A DNA stretch of 64,000 nucleotides from Chitinophaga pinensis. GTDB lineage: Bacteria > Bacteroidota > Bacteroidia > Chitinophagales > CAMDFR01. The position numbers and the translations under genes were made by a program. Location of the stretch: NCBI GenBank assembly GCA_945897725.1, contig CAMDFR010000002.1, forward strand, positions 62,001-126,000, given 5' to 3'. Below, one piece after another: positions 8,690-17,076 of the stretch (position 1 is its first letter; every line of letters starts with the position of its first letter). Below the pieces are notes generated by a model. That model was given only the letters and a program-made list of their open reading frames with translations. It made no database searches and was not told the origin of the DNA.

Positions 8690-9193
8690 TTATAGAGCTA
8701 ATTTTTTCTTAATTAGTCCGATTACATTATCCGTTTCTGGAGCATAAAAAATAGCACCAGATGACATATCAAAGATATAGGTATAGCCATTTTCTGTAGC
8801 AACTGTTTTTACAATAGATTGTACTTTTAGACGAATAGGAGCCATCATCTTCTCTTGTAAATCATCTAATCTAGCTTTGGAATCTTCTTGAAAAGATTGA
8901 AGATTGCTTTCTTGATTTGCTAAGTCTTTCTCAGAAGCTTCACGGATCAAAGCAGTCATCTTGTCTTTATTGATATTATAGTCATTTAATTTTTGAGAAT
9001 AATCTTGATACATCATCTCCGCTTTCTTTTGCAAAGCATCAGAATTTTCTGTCAATACGGTATCCATATGTTTAACCTCTGGCATCAAAACCAATAATTC
9101 TTGACTGTTGAAATAGCCTAGCTTTTGAGCTTTTGACTCTTTAGCGTTTAATAATAAAGTGGCTGCAAATAAAATAAAAAGTAGTTTCTTCAT
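8690..9193 (-). CDS. OmpH/Skp-family periplasmic chaperone (copy 1)
   Basis: 167 residues: signal peptide at 1-22, then the Skp pattern of a short beta strand (LGYFNSQELLVLMPEV), a long Lys/Glu-rich coiled coil, and a closing strand (GYTYIFDMSSGAIFYA). Skp-type trimers hold unfolded outer-membrane proteins on their way to BamA. A second copy is immediately upstream and bamA lies before that, which fits this role. The two copies are diverged paralogues. Confidence 0.9.
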   Translation of the reverse strand: MKKLLFILFAATLLLNAKESKAQKLGYFNSQELLVLMPEVKHMDTVLTENSDALQKKAEMMYQDYSQKLNDYNINKDKMTALIREASEKDLANQESNLQSFQEDSKARLDDLQEKMMAPIRLKVQSIVKTVATENGYTYIFDMSSGAIFYAPETDNVIGLIKKKLAL

Positions 9194-9236
9194 TGTGTTT
9201 TTTTAATGTTAATTATTGTGTTTAGATGTTGAATAG

Positions 9237-9244
9237 CAAATATA
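9237..9244 (-). promoter_or_regulatory. -7-like element (TATATTTG) upstream of the second ompH gene
   Basis: TATATTTG followed by C lies on the minus strand in the 62-base gap between the two ompH genes. It could give the downstream ompH-murI-thioredoxin genes their own promoter. No well-spaced -33 element is visible. Confidence 0.35.
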
Positions 9245-9255
9245 CAAATATGCTC

Positions 9256-9768
9256 CTATTTAATGCCCAAGCCTTGCAATATTTCGTCGCTTTTGTCGTA
9301 AAGAGGATTGGTATAAAGCATATAAGGGCCATTGGCTTTATCAAAAATGAAATCATATTTTTTTTCAGTTGCCATCTTTTGTATCTCATTGTATACTTGA
9401 TCTTGAATCGGCTTAATCAATTCTTGTCTTTTCTTAAACAATTCACCGTTGGGACCGAATTTATCTTTCTGTAATTGTTTAATCTCTTTCTCCTTATTTT
9501 CAATAGCGGTCATACGTTGTTGTTTCAATTGTTCCGTCAACAATACTTGCTCGCTTTGAAAGGCATTATACATCTTGCTTACATCGGCCATCTTGGTCTC
9601 AATATCTTTTTGCCATGTGGCAGAAACCTCATCCAATTGTTTTTGTGCCCTTTGATAAGCAGGTATAGCTTTAAGAATATAATCCATATCTACATAGGCT
9701 ATCTTCTGTGCATCAGCAGCAGTAGTACCTATCAGTACTGCTACAAAAAACATGATTAACTTTTTCAT
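9256..9768 (-). CDS. OmpH/Skp-family periplasmic chaperone (copy 2)
   Basis: 170 residues with a signal peptide (MKKLIMFFVAVLIGTTAADA), an entry strand (KIAYVDMDYILKAIPAY), a coiled coil of roughly 95 residues, and a terminal strand (KKYDFIFDKANGPYMLYT). It has the same architecture and family as the neighbouring copy. It lies 25 bases after bamA, so outer-membrane assembly factors are coexpressed. Confidence 0.9.
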   Translation of the reverse strand: MKKLIMFFVAVLIGTTAADAQKIAYVDMDYILKAIPAYQRAQKQLDEVSATWQKDIETKMADVSKMYNAFQSEQVLLTEQLKQQRMTAIENKEKEIKQLQKDKFGPNGELFKKRQELIKPIQDQVYNEIQKMATEKKYDFIFDKANGPYMLYTNPLYDKSDEILQGLGIK

Positions 9769-9793
9769 TTTCTACAGTTTTAGTTTAAAAAAT

Positions 9794-12436
9794 TTATTCG
9801 GGTTCAAAACCTAAGATAATTCTAAATTTACCATACTTGGTGAATAAATTATTACCGTTTCCTTTTACCTCATCAAAGCCTATGCCATAGTCAAATCCAA
9901 GCAAACCAAACATCGGTAAAAAGATACGTACACCCGCACCAACAGAGCGTTTCAGGTTGGCTGGATTATATTTTTTAATGTCGTTGTACACGTTTCCACC
10001 TTCAGCAAACAATAAAGTATAGACTGTGGCCGATGGATTCAACGAAATAGGATACCTCAATTCGAAAGTAAACTTATTAAAGATAGGAGAACCGTTTGTT
10101 TGATTCAATACATCGTATCCTCTTAAAGAAACGATGTCTCTAGCTGTTAACTGATACCCGCCCGATAATCCATCGCCACCTAACTCAAATCGTCCAAATG
10201 GCGTAAGACCAACATTCCTATTATAACTAAATAAGAATCCAAATTTGGCAGAAGCACGGAAAACTAATTTCTGGTTCTTGCTCAAAGGTGTGTACCAATC
10301 TAATTTCAATTTTAATTTGCTATACTCTAACCATTTGAAACGGTCCTGCGCCGGCAAGTCGGTGCTTGTATAATCCAATTGTCTGCTTGATATAAACAAT
10401 GAGTAAGGTAAGGTAAACTGACCGGAAAGTTCAATATTAGCGCCTCTTCTAGGGTAAATAGACTGATCGACAGAATTTCTAGAAAACATCAAATTTAGAT
10501 TCAAATCATGCGAATATCCATTCTGGAAAATAAAATTATTGCTTGTCCAATTTTTTAAACCGTACAGCTGATAATTGATAGAAGGAAGGAAAGTGAAATA
10601 ATCATCAGGCCATTTTAGTCGAGTACCAAACTGAACGGTAGCCGAAGTGGTTCGCAACCACCCATTCACCTTATTTGTAGTCGTATTCACATCATTGATA
10701 TGCGTTCGAAAGAAACTTAAAGTCAAGGAATTCGGATGACTACCACCTAGCCAAGGCTCCGTAAAAGAGACATTATAAGATTGATATTGTCTACCATTCG
10801 CCTGAACGCGTATGGATAATTTTTGTCCATCACCTGTAGGCAATGGTGTCCATGCTTGTTTTTTAAAGATGTTGCGTAAGGAAAAATTGGTAAATGAAAC
10901 GCCCGCCGTACCTACAATTCCTCTGCCTTTGCCTCCCCATCCTGCACTCAACTCTAATTGATCTGATGGTTTTTCTACTACCTTAAACTCTACATCCACC
11001 GTGCCATTTTCTGGATTTGGTGTTGGGATAATTTCAATTTGCTCTGGGTCAAAATACCCTAAGGAGCCAATTTCTCTTTGCGAACGAATTAGGTCGGCAC
11101 GACTAAATTTATTCCCTGGAATCACCCGAAGCTCTCTTCTGATTACATGCTCATTGGTCTTGGTATTGCCCGATATGGTTACCTTATTGATCGTAGCTTG
11201 TGCCCCTTCAAACAAACGCATTTCCAAATCTACCGAATCGCCTTCTATCATAATTTCTGTTGGCGTCACTTGAAAAAACAAATAACCGTCGTCCATATAA
11301 ATGGAACTCACATCACCACCCGTCTGACTCATCTGCAATTTTTCATCCAATAATGCTTGATTGTATATGGTCCCTTTTTTAATACTCAATACATAGTTCA
11401 AGGTAGAATCGTCGTACTTTGTATTGCCCTTCCAATAAATGTTTCGGATATAATATTTAGGTCCTTCGCTGATGCGAATTTCAATATTCATGTTAGAAGG
11501 GTTTTCCATATAGATGCTATCAGAAACAATTTTAGCATCTCTATAACCAAGATTATTGTACATGTTTATAATCTTATCTTTGTCCTTTTCGTATGCTTTG
11601 GCATCAAACTTCGATGCTTTAAAAATATTGATATTGGCAAACCTATCGAGGTATTCGTAAGCCACCGAAGGAGATAAATTAGCGAGCATACGTGCAAAGT
11701 TCCATTTACGAGGATCTTTACGATTCTTCTTGCCAGCAAAAATTTCTTTAGTATCTAACTTTATCTTTTCCTTCGTGTCCTTCATCTGGCGCTGTATCTT
11801 AGAGTCTGTCACGTTTTCATTGCCATAAAACTGGATGTCGTTAATCTTTACTTTTAATCCTTTTTGAATATAAATGGCAACAATTCTACTGTTCAACATC
11901 ACCGAATCTTTCTGCTCCACCATACTCACCGTCACATCCAAAAAGCCTTTGTCTTTGTAGTAATCTTTGATAATTTTTGCCGTAGAGAACTTTAAATTTT
12001 CGGTAATAATTTGTCCAGCCGTTAAATTTAATTTCTTTCTCAATTCATCCACATCTGCATTCGGGATGCCTTTAAAAATAAAGCGCGAAAGGCGAGGTCG
12101 CTCTTCCAACTGAATTTCTAAAAAGGCCACATCACCAATCGTATGATCTAAGACAATATTTATTTTAGTAAATAATTTTTGATCCCATAAATTTTTAATT
12201 GCCTTCGAAATATCTTCACTGGGAATGGTGATTTTTGTACCAGGACGTAAGCCCGAAATCGAAATCAATACATTCTTATCCAGGTATTGAGTACCTGTAA
12301 CTTTCACTGTGCCTATCTCATATTCACGAGCCAAAGAATAGTCCATTGTGGCAAGACTGTCCTGTGCTATCAAAGTACTAGAAATAAAAAGGAATAGTAG
12401 AAACAGACTATGCTGTAGAATCGAATTTTTCTTCAT
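9794..12436 (-). CDS. bamA: outer-membrane protein assembly factor BamA
   Basis: Central beta-barrel of the BAM complex, which folds outer-membrane proteins. 880 residues: signal peptide (about 1-24), a series of POTRA domains to roughly residue 500, then the 16-stranded Omp85 barrel with GRFELGGDGLSGG and SLRGYD (the VRGF/Y-type loop motif). It ends ...RIILGFEPE. It is longer than proteobacterial BamA because of longer POTRA linkers, which is common in this phylum. It starts 7 bases after uppS and precedes two Skp genes. Confidence 0.95.
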   Translation of the reverse strand: MKKNSILQHSLFLLFLFISSTLIAQDSLATMDYSLAREYEIGTVKVTGTQYLDKNVLISISGLRPGTKITIPSEDISKAIKNLWDQKLFTKINIVLDHTIGDVAFLEIQLEERPRLSRFIFKGIPNADVDELRKKLNLTAGQIITENLKFSTAKIIKDYYKDKGFLDVTVSMVEQKDSVMLNSRIVAIYIQKGLKVKINDIQFYGNENVTDSKIQRQMKDTKEKIKLDTKEIFAGKKNRKDPRKWNFARMLANLSPSVAYEYLDRFANINIFKASKFDAKAYEKDKDKIINMYNNLGYRDAKIVSDSIYMENPSNMNIEIRISEGPKYYIRNIYWKGNTKYDDSTLNYVLSIKKGTIYNQALLDEKLQMSQTGGDVSSIYMDDGYLFFQVTPTEIMIEGDSVDLEMRLFEGAQATINKVTISGNTKTNEHVIRRELRVIPGNKFSRADLIRSQREIGSLGYFDPEQIEIIPTPNPENGTVDVEFKVVEKPSDQLELSAGWGGKGRGIVGTAGVSFTNFSLRNIFKKQAWTPLPTGDGQKLSIRVQANGRQYQSYNVSFTEPWLGGSHPNSLTLSFFRTHINDVNTTTNKVNGWLRTTSATVQFGTRLKWPDDYFTFLPSINYQLYGLKNWTSNNFIFQNGYSHDLNLNLMFSRNSVDQSIYPRRGANIELSGQFTLPYSLFISSRQLDYTSTDLPAQDRFKWLEYSKLKLKLDWYTPLSKNQKLVFRASAKFGFLFSYNRNVGLTPFGRFELGGDGLSGGYQLTARDIVSLRGYDVLNQTNGSPIFNKFTFELRYPISLNPSATVYTLLFAEGGNVYNDIKKYNPANLKRSVGAGVRIFLPMFGLLGFDYGIGFDEVKGNGNNLFTKYGKFRIILGFEPE

Positions 12437-12443
12437 GCTTTAA

Positions 12444-13193
12444 TTATGAGGGCGTACTGATTTGTTCACTTGTTTTTCCAAATCGTCGCTCTCTCTTTTG
12501 ATAATCTAAAATGGCCTCGTACAAATTTTCTTTTCTAAATTCTGGCCAATAAGTTTCGGTAAAATAAAATTCGGTATAAGCCATTTGCCATAATAAAAAG
12601 TTGCTGATGCGGTTCTCGCCACTCGTTCTTATCAGCAATTCAGGATCAGGAATTTCATTGGTAAAGAGATGTTTTTGTATGTCCTCTTCCGTCAAATCAT
12701 CAGCATTAATTTGCTTTGCCTGCACCTCTTTGCTAATCGCTTTCACTGCCTGTAATATTTCGTCGCGCCCGCTATAACTCAATGCCAATACCAAATCCAT
12801 GGCACTATTATTTTTTGTAATCTCTATGCTTTCTAGCAATTCTTTGTGACATCTACTTGGCAATGTTTCTATATTTCCAATGGCTTTCAAACGAATATTA
12901 TTGTCCATTAGTGTGCGCGTTTCTTTTCTAATGGTTTGCACCAATAATTCCATCAATGCCACCACTTCCAACTTCGGTCTATTCCAATTTTCTGTAGAAA
13001 AAGCATAGAGTGTCAGGTATTTTACACCCAATTCTGCACAAGCTTCAGACACTTCACGCACGCTTTTCACGCCATTGCTATGTCCAAAAATTCTGTTTTT
13101 GCCTTGTTCTTTTGCCCAACGTCCATTGCCATCCATAATCACAGCAATATGCTGAGGCAGTTTGTTGGTATCTATTAAGTTTTTTAAAGACAT
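12444..13193 (-). CDS. uppS: isoprenyl transferase (undecaprenyl diphosphate synthase)
   Basis: cis-Prenyltransferase that makes the C55 lipid carrier for peptidoglycan and O-antigen. The signature MDGNGRWAK is at residues 20-28, with the Mg-binding Asp at D21. The C-terminal signature RTSGENRISNFLLWQ is present. 249 residues is normal. It heads the leftward envelope operon; the stop is 7 bases from the bamA start. Confidence 0.97.
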   Translation of the reverse strand: MSLKNLIDTNKLPQHIAVIMDGNGRWAKEQGKNRIFGHSNGVKSVREVSEACAELGVKYLTLYAFSTENWNRPKLEVVALMELLVQTIRKETRTLMDNNIRLKAIGNIETLPSRCHKELLESIEITKNNSAMDLVLALSYSGRDEILQAVKAISKEVQAKQINADDLTEEDIQKHLFTNEIPDPELLIRTSGENRISNFLLWQMAYTEFYFTETYWPEFRKENLYEAILDYQKRERRFGKTSEQISTPS

Positions 13194-13218
13194 AAATGCT
13201 TGCGTGATAAATAGCCGA

Positions 13219-13226
13219 CAAAAATA
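13219..13226 (-). promoter_or_regulatory. -7-like element (TATTTTTG) of the uppS operon
   Basis: The minus strand reads TATTTTTG about 26 bases before the uppS ATG, an exact match to TAnnTTTG. No TTTG lies at the standard spacing. Confidence 0.4.
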
Positions 13227-13503
13227 GAAAATCTAGCGCTATAATGCACCATAGACGGACAAATTAGAATATATTAACGCTTTTCTTCAACAATCAAGAC
13301 TTTCCTTTTTCTTTATGGGGTGTGCCCCTAGCCTTGCATAGCAATCCTTGGCTATGCGCCATTGTAAGCACCTAAATGGCTAGGGTCCTGCTGTTCACTT
13401 CTATCTTTTTATGGACTCGCAAAGCCTCGTCATAAAAAGGATAACGTTGCCATCAGTCACACGGGCATTTCGACATCAGCATGATTTGAATTCATTTTGT
13501 GCC

Positions 13504-13565
13504 GCTCCGCTGGAGCTGGTTTCAATACTTATTATAGATCTAGTAATATTTCGCTCCTCCGGAGC
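13504..13565. repeat. pair of REP-like GCTCC...GGAGC palindromes
   Basis: GCTCC-GCT-GGAGC (13504-13516) and GCTCC-TCC-GGAGC (13553-13565) are short palindromes 49 bases apart inside copy A. From memory, such CTCCGGAG palindromes are common intergenic repeats in Bacteroidota genomes. A 15-base piece around the second (13545-13559) recurs exactly at 18658-18672. Confidence 0.65.
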
Positions 13566-13600
13566 TTTGATGCCATACCTAAATCTATACATTGTTTTCT

Positions 13601-13729
13601 CTCGCAAGCGGACGCTTGTGAGTTCTACTAAAAAAATAACAACATATTCTATCCTATCTCTCGCAACTGTCCGCTTGTTAGCTTTTCTAAACAATTACCC
13701 TTATTCTCTCGCAAGCGTCCGCTTGTGAG
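13601..13729. repeat. three copies of a 22-base near-palindrome
   Basis: CTCGCAAGCG-GA-CGCTTGTGAG (13601-13622), CTCGCAACTG-TC-CGCTTGTTAG (13660-13681) and CTCGCAAGCG-TC-CGCTTGTGAG (13708-13729). Start-to-start distances are 59 and 48 bases. Each can form a 9-10 bp stem, with the middle copy degraded. Flanks are also alike (TCTCTCGC before, CTTTTCTAA-like after copies 2 and 3). Irregular spacing and the absence of cas genes rule out a CRISPR array. Confidence 0.8.
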
Positions 13730-14077
13730 CTCTTTTCTAATACATCAAAGTAGAAAATCATGCCCCGACTGTCATTGCGAAAGCCAACCGGCTGCTCTTG
13801 GCTTGTGGCAATCTTAAGTCGAAGTGTCGCTCTTCCCATCGCATCATAAATTTCAAATTTAACATCACTAAATTCAAATTTACAAATTCATAAATTCACT
13901 CATTTTCAAATTGAATATTTGATCCAAAGGTTGTTATAATCCAATGCATTGCCTCTTCGCCTACCACATCGAAATGTTTGCGTGACGGACTGGCAGCAGT
14001 ACCTTGTACTGCCTAAGGCCGGACAGCGGCTCTTGGCTGTTTTCAGCCGCTGGCACGCCCAATAAAAAGAATAAATT

Positions 14078-14926
14078 TTAATTGCCGACGAACTTGCCTT
14101 CTGGATAGGGATGTGGGCAAATCAATGATTTGAAGGTATAAGAAAGGGTGAAACTAAAAAACATATAATGGTCTTTTTTAGTAGAGCTGCCGCGCTGATA
14201 ACCAGGTTTACCAATCACTTCGCCTTTCTCACCACTTCGGTCCATGAGCTTATAGGCGATGCCTTTATTGCCATCTGGCAAGGAGACGGGACTTACATAA
14301 TCGGTGCTTACATCATCCAAATAATCGGTAAAAGTGACTCTGTTTTGAAAGTCTAGACCTACCGACCAATAACGGTTACAAGCCAATTTAATGCCACCGC
14401 CTATAGGAATGGCTAAATTGTACAACTTATACTTTCTATTGCTGGTATAATTCGGGTCATTCTGCCCTTCCGTGCCAAGGGGTTGCAAGTTGTACCATCT
14501 GTTTTGGTATTTTGCCTGCGGATTAAAAAAGAAGACGCAAAGCCCCGTGGAAACATAAGGAGAAACAATCATCTTACGGCTTCGTGTCAAGAAATCAAGA
14601 AAATTAAATTCCAACATTTCACTTAATTCAAAAATATCGGAACGAAAGGATAGATTTCTGTTTTTTTGAAATTGATTTTTGGACAATTGATCATCGGCAG
14701 AAACCTGACCATAAGCAAATGCATGTTTGAACGAAAAGCGCGTCCCTATATTGTTTCTCATGAAAACACCCGCCGATGGACCAACCTTTTGGAAGCTGGT
14801 ATTGGTGTTTAGATCACCGGTATAATTAGCACCGCCCAACATGATTCCAACTTCTATTTTTTGAGAGAATGTAGCGAGGAAGACCAAGTTTCCAAGTAAA
14901 AAGAAAAGGATGATTCTGCTGTTCAA
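14078..14926 (-). CDS. PorG-like outer-membrane protein (DUF6089)
   Basis: 282 residues with a signal peptide (about 1-21). The start of the mature protein, KIEVGIMLGGANYTGDLN, is typical of the DUF6089 barrel family. That family includes PorG, an outer-membrane component of the type IX secretion machinery in Porphyromonas. The remainder is a predicted 8-stranded barrel with alternating aromatic strands. In many Bacteroidota this gene lies between uppS and bamA; here it is upstream of uppS, separated by the repeat island. Assignment to T9SS is by family resemblance only. Confidence 0.72.
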   Translation of the reverse strand: MNSRIILFFLLGNLVFLATFSQKIEVGIMLGGANYTGDLNTNTSFQKVGPSAGVFMRNNIGTRFSFKHAFAYGQVSADDQLSKNQFQKNRNLSFRSDIFELSEMLEFNFLDFLTRSRKMIVSPYVSTGLCVFFFNPQAKYQNRWYNLQPLGTEGQNDPNYTSNRKYKLYNLAIPIGGGIKLACNRYWSVGLDFQNRVTFTDYLDDVSTDYVSPVSLPDGNKGIAYKLMDRSGEKGEVIGKPGYQRGSSTKKDHYMFFSFTLSYTFKSLICPHPYPEGKFVGN

Positions 14927-14993
14927 TGCGGATAATTTATTTGTTGCCTATATGTAAAACGCATAAATAGAGATTAGATTGTTCTACATAAAA

Positions 14994-15019
14994 AATCCTA
15001 CTTGAATTCAAGTAGGATT
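14994..15019 (-). terminator. rho-independent terminator after the Thr/Ala-rich gene
   Basis: A perfect 11-base stem, AATCCTACTTG / CAAGTAGGATT, with an AATT loop. On the minus strand it continues into TTTTT. It lies 22 bases beyond the stop of the leftward gene at 15041. Confidence 0.75.
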
Positions 15020-15040
15020 GTATGCTATCTGTAACAAATG

Positions 15041-15478
15041 TTATTTTGATTTTTTTGTATTTTTTGCTGTTGTAGTTGCAGCTACTGGAGTTGTACCAGA
15101 TTTGCAAGTAGTGCCAGATTTGCAACAAGCTTTTTCTGGTCCAGTAGCAGTACCACTTACGTGTGTGCAAGTAGTTGGAGTACCAGAAGAATGCGAACAA
15201 GTTGAGGCAACCGGAGGATTGGTAGCGTTGCTATTTGCAACAGCAGTGTTTGTTGAAGTACCATTACCTGCAGGCATTGTTGTACTCATCACGGTAGATG
15301 GAGTTTTATCCGCGTTCATTACAGGAGCAGCAATTCTAGCAGCTGGGGTATTCGCTGTTGTCATCGTTGTTGTTGTTCCTGTAGTCGTTGTTGTTGTCGC
15401 TGCTGCTGCTGCTGTTTGAGCATTAGCTGCAAAAAAAGTGATAGCAGTGAAAGTGAATCCTAATAATAATTTTTTCAT
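15041..15478 (-). CDS. Thr/Ala-rich secreted low-complexity protein with Cys/His cluster
   Basis: 145 residues: signal peptide (MKKLLLGFTFTAITFFAANA), then an extremely Thr/Ala-rich stretch with runs such as AAAAATTTTTTGTTTTM. A cluster CSHSSGTPTTCTH and CCKSGTTC follows at about residues 93-126, and the tail is basic (KNTKKSK). No domain is recognised. The Cys/His cluster could bind metal or form disulphides, which is speculation. The minus frame is chosen over a long Val-rich frame on the other strand because it has a signal peptide, an ATG and a terminator. It stands alone between the PorG-like gene and psd. Confidence 0.75.
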   Translation of the reverse strand: MKKLLLGFTFTAITFFAANAQTAAAAATTTTTTGTTTTMTTANTPAARIAAPVMNADKTPSTVMSTTMPAGNGTSTNTAVANSNATNPPVASTCSHSSGTPTTCTHVSGTATGPEKACCKSGTTCKSGTTPVAATTTAKNTKKSK

Positions 15479-15524
15479 TGTTTTTATTTTTAATGTAAGT
15501 AAATAATATTGTTTGATTGCTAAA

Positions 15525-16190
15525 TTACAAAAGATTCCCCAATATTGTCTCTCCCCCTCTTACCTTTTGGTTTAATTTAACATTTACTTGGGTTCCTAAG
15601 GGAAGATAGAGATCTACTCTTGAACCAAACTTGATAAAACCGAGTTCATGTCCTTGTTCGGCCATAGCGCCAACTTTGCTATAGCACACAATTTTTTTAG
15701 CAAACTTTCCGGCAATTTGACGGATTAAAATTTCTGCATTTTCGTTGGCAATGACCACCGTATTTCTTTCGTTTTGTGTAGACGATTTTGGATGCCAAGC
15801 AACTAAATATTTACCAGCATGGTATTGCACATATTTGACAATGCCACTGATAGGGTTACGATTAACATGTACATTGGTTGGGGACATAAAAATCGATAGT
15901 TGCAATCGTTTGTCTTTAAAATATTCTGGTTCTTCTACCTCTTCAAGTACCACTACTTTTCCATCTGCTGGTGCGATAATATTGTGTAAACCGTCGGGTA
16001 CCATTCTTGATGGCAATCGAAAGAAAGAGGCTGTAAATAAAAAGATGATTGCCGATAGGCCCAACACTGTAAGATGCGCAATTCTTGAATCGGAGATGGC
16101 TTCTACCAACATGATGATGATAAATAAAGAGACTCCTGTAACAAGAATTATCTTATATCCTTCTCTATGTATGCTTATTCTTTTCTTCAT
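15525..16190 (-). CDS. psd: phosphatidylserine decarboxylase
   Basis: Decarboxylates phosphatidylserine to phosphatidylethanolamine at the inner membrane. 221 residues, the short single-domain form, with two membrane helices near the N-terminus (about 15-55). Conserved DGKVV, FMSPTNVHVNR and PISG motifs precede the self-cleavage site in FIKFGSRVDLYLP; the Ser of FGS is expected to become the pyruvoyl group. The frame is open to 16274, but that start would lie inside cdsA. The ATG at 16190 gives the family N-terminus MKKRISIHREGYK and lies just after a promoter. cdsA, the preceding phospholipid gene, is immediately upstream. Confidence 0.94.
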   Translation of the reverse strand: MKKRISIHREGYKIILVTGVSLFIIIMLVEAISDSRIAHLTVLGLSAIIFLFTASFFRLPSRMVPDGLHNIIAPADGKVVVLEEVEEPEYFKDKRLQLSIFMSPTNVHVNRNPISGIVKYVQYHAGKYLVAWHPKSSTQNERNTVVIANENAEILIRQIAGKFAKKIVCYSKVGAMAEQGHELGFIKFGSRVDLYLPLGTQVNVKLNQKVRGGETILGNLL

Positions 16191-16198
16191 TTCGGTCA

Positions 16199-16227
16199 CA
16201 AAGATACAAAACTTATCAGAAACGCAA
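16199..16227 (-). promoter_or_regulatory. promoter for psd inside the end of cdsA
   Basis: On the minus strand, TTG (16227-16225) is followed by an 18-base spacer and TATCTTTG (16206-16199). The ATG of psd is at 16190, only 8 bases beyond the box, so the transcript would have a leader of a few bases at most. The -33 part overlaps the last codons of cdsA. Confidence 0.6.
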
Positions 16228-17061
16228 GATGATGTATGTGGCGATGATGGGTAAACTATAGAGAATAGCGTCAAATCGGTCTAAAAAACCACCATGGCCT
16301 GGAATGGCAGAGCCACTATCTTTAATTTGTAGACTTCTCTTGAATAAGCTCTCCACCAAGTCGCCAATAATAGCGCCAGTACTAGATAAAACGGCAATAA
16401 TCAACCAATCTAAAAGAGGGATTTGACCTATGATATAAAAGCCTAAGACGCCACCGATTAAGTTTACCAAATAGCCGCCTACAGTGCCCTCTATCGTTTT
16501 TTTTGGAGAAACTCTAGTAAAGAGCGGATGCTTGCCGAACCAATTACCCATAAAATAGGCGCCCACATCATTGAGCATTACGAGTAGCATGGCACCCAAT
16601 AAAATGCGACCATCATACAAGATACCTGTTTCGGTATTTGATAATTGGATGATATAGTTGCTCATAAAAATCGGAATGCCGATATAAAGTAAACCCATTA
16701 CATTGAGGCCAATATTGTATAAAGGTTTGCTTGATTTAGAAAATAACTCTAAAAAAAGAATTAATAAGAAAGCGAAAGGAGCAATAGACAAATACTTTGT
16801 AGGGAGTATGGTAAGCCTTTCTAGGAAGCCGGCAATAAAAATAGCACAGATGTATATGCTTACTGCTATTCCATGAAAATTTGCTAGGACATCATCGGGT
16901 TCTCTTTCAGCTTTAATGATTTTAAAAAATTCATGAGTACAGAGGAGGATGATTAACAACATGATCAAAGCATATGTCCATGGCGAGAAGTATATGGCGC
17001 TCACAATGATGGCTGCAAAGCTCAATCCAGGTATGATTCTTTTTTTTAGGCTATCCCACAT
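16216..17061 (-). CDS. cdsA: phosphatidate cytidylyltransferase (CDP-diacylglycerol synthase)
   Basis: Integral inner-membrane enzyme that activates phosphatidate with CTP, the entry to phosphatidylserine, phosphatidylethanolamine and other phospholipids. 281 residues with about seven to eight helices. The family signature SLFKRSLQIKDSG...IPGHGGFLDRFD is near the C-terminus. It is followed by psd and preceded by a CPBP protease gene 15 bases away. Confidence 0.96.
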   Translation of the reverse strand: MWDSLKKRIIPGLSFAAIIVSAIYFSPWTYALIMLLIILLCTHEFFKIIKAEREPDDVLANFHGIAVSIYICAIFIAGFLERLTILPTKYLSIAPFAFLLILFLELFSKSSKPLYNIGLNVMGLLYIGIPIFMSNYIIQLSNTETGILYDGRILLGAMLLVMLNDVGAYFMGNWFGKHPLFTRVSPKKTIEGTVGGYLVNLIGGVLGFYIIGQIPLLDWLIIAVLSSTGAIIGDLVESLFKRSLQIKDSGSAIPGHGGFLDRFDAILYSLPIIATYIILRF

Positions 17062-17076
17062 TTTTAATCTTTTTAA

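Larger units (their letters stand above)
13317..14060. repeat. composite intergenic repeat element, copy A (744 bp)
   Basis: This fills the gap between the porG-like gene and uppS, and no credible gene lies in it. Ends: GGGTGTGCC (13318-13326) and GGCACGCCC (14052-14060) are inverted repeats with 8 of 9 matching. Left part: CCCTAGCC (13326-13333) pairs with GGCTAGGG (13378-13385) and encloses a GCATAGC/GCTATGC stem (13336-13342 / 13351-13357). Next come GGTCCTG (13384-13390), a 9-base stem at 13405-13413 / 13431-13439, and a conserved core (13447-13472). A GTCATTGCGA-type repeat (13771-13780) and an AT-rich stretch of AAATTCAAATTTA-like units (about 13847-13925) follow. At the right end are hairpins GCAGTAC/GTACTGC (13996-14012) and CAGCGGCT/AGCCGCTG (14024-14052). 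The layout is shared with copy B at 36528-36819. Confidence 0.75.

Noticed and set aside
13411-13728. Open frames on both strands inside repeat copy A
   Set aside because: They run through inverted repeats and palindromes, and their translations show no domain or plausible start context.
13601-13729. Possible CRISPR array in the three 22-base repeats
   Set aside because: Spacing is irregular (59 and 48 bases), repeats are palindromic and decayed, only three copies exist, and no cas gene is in the window.
15018-15419. 133-residue Val/Ala-rich plus-strand frame opposite the Thr/Ala-rich gene
   Set aside because: It is the mirror of ACN/GCN codon runs on the minus strand. It has no signal peptide or family resemblance, whereas the minus-strand gene has a signal peptide and a terminator.
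16191-16274. Longer psd start at 16274
   Set aside because: It would overlap cdsA coding sequence and the psd promoter, and it adds 28 residues not typical of the family.
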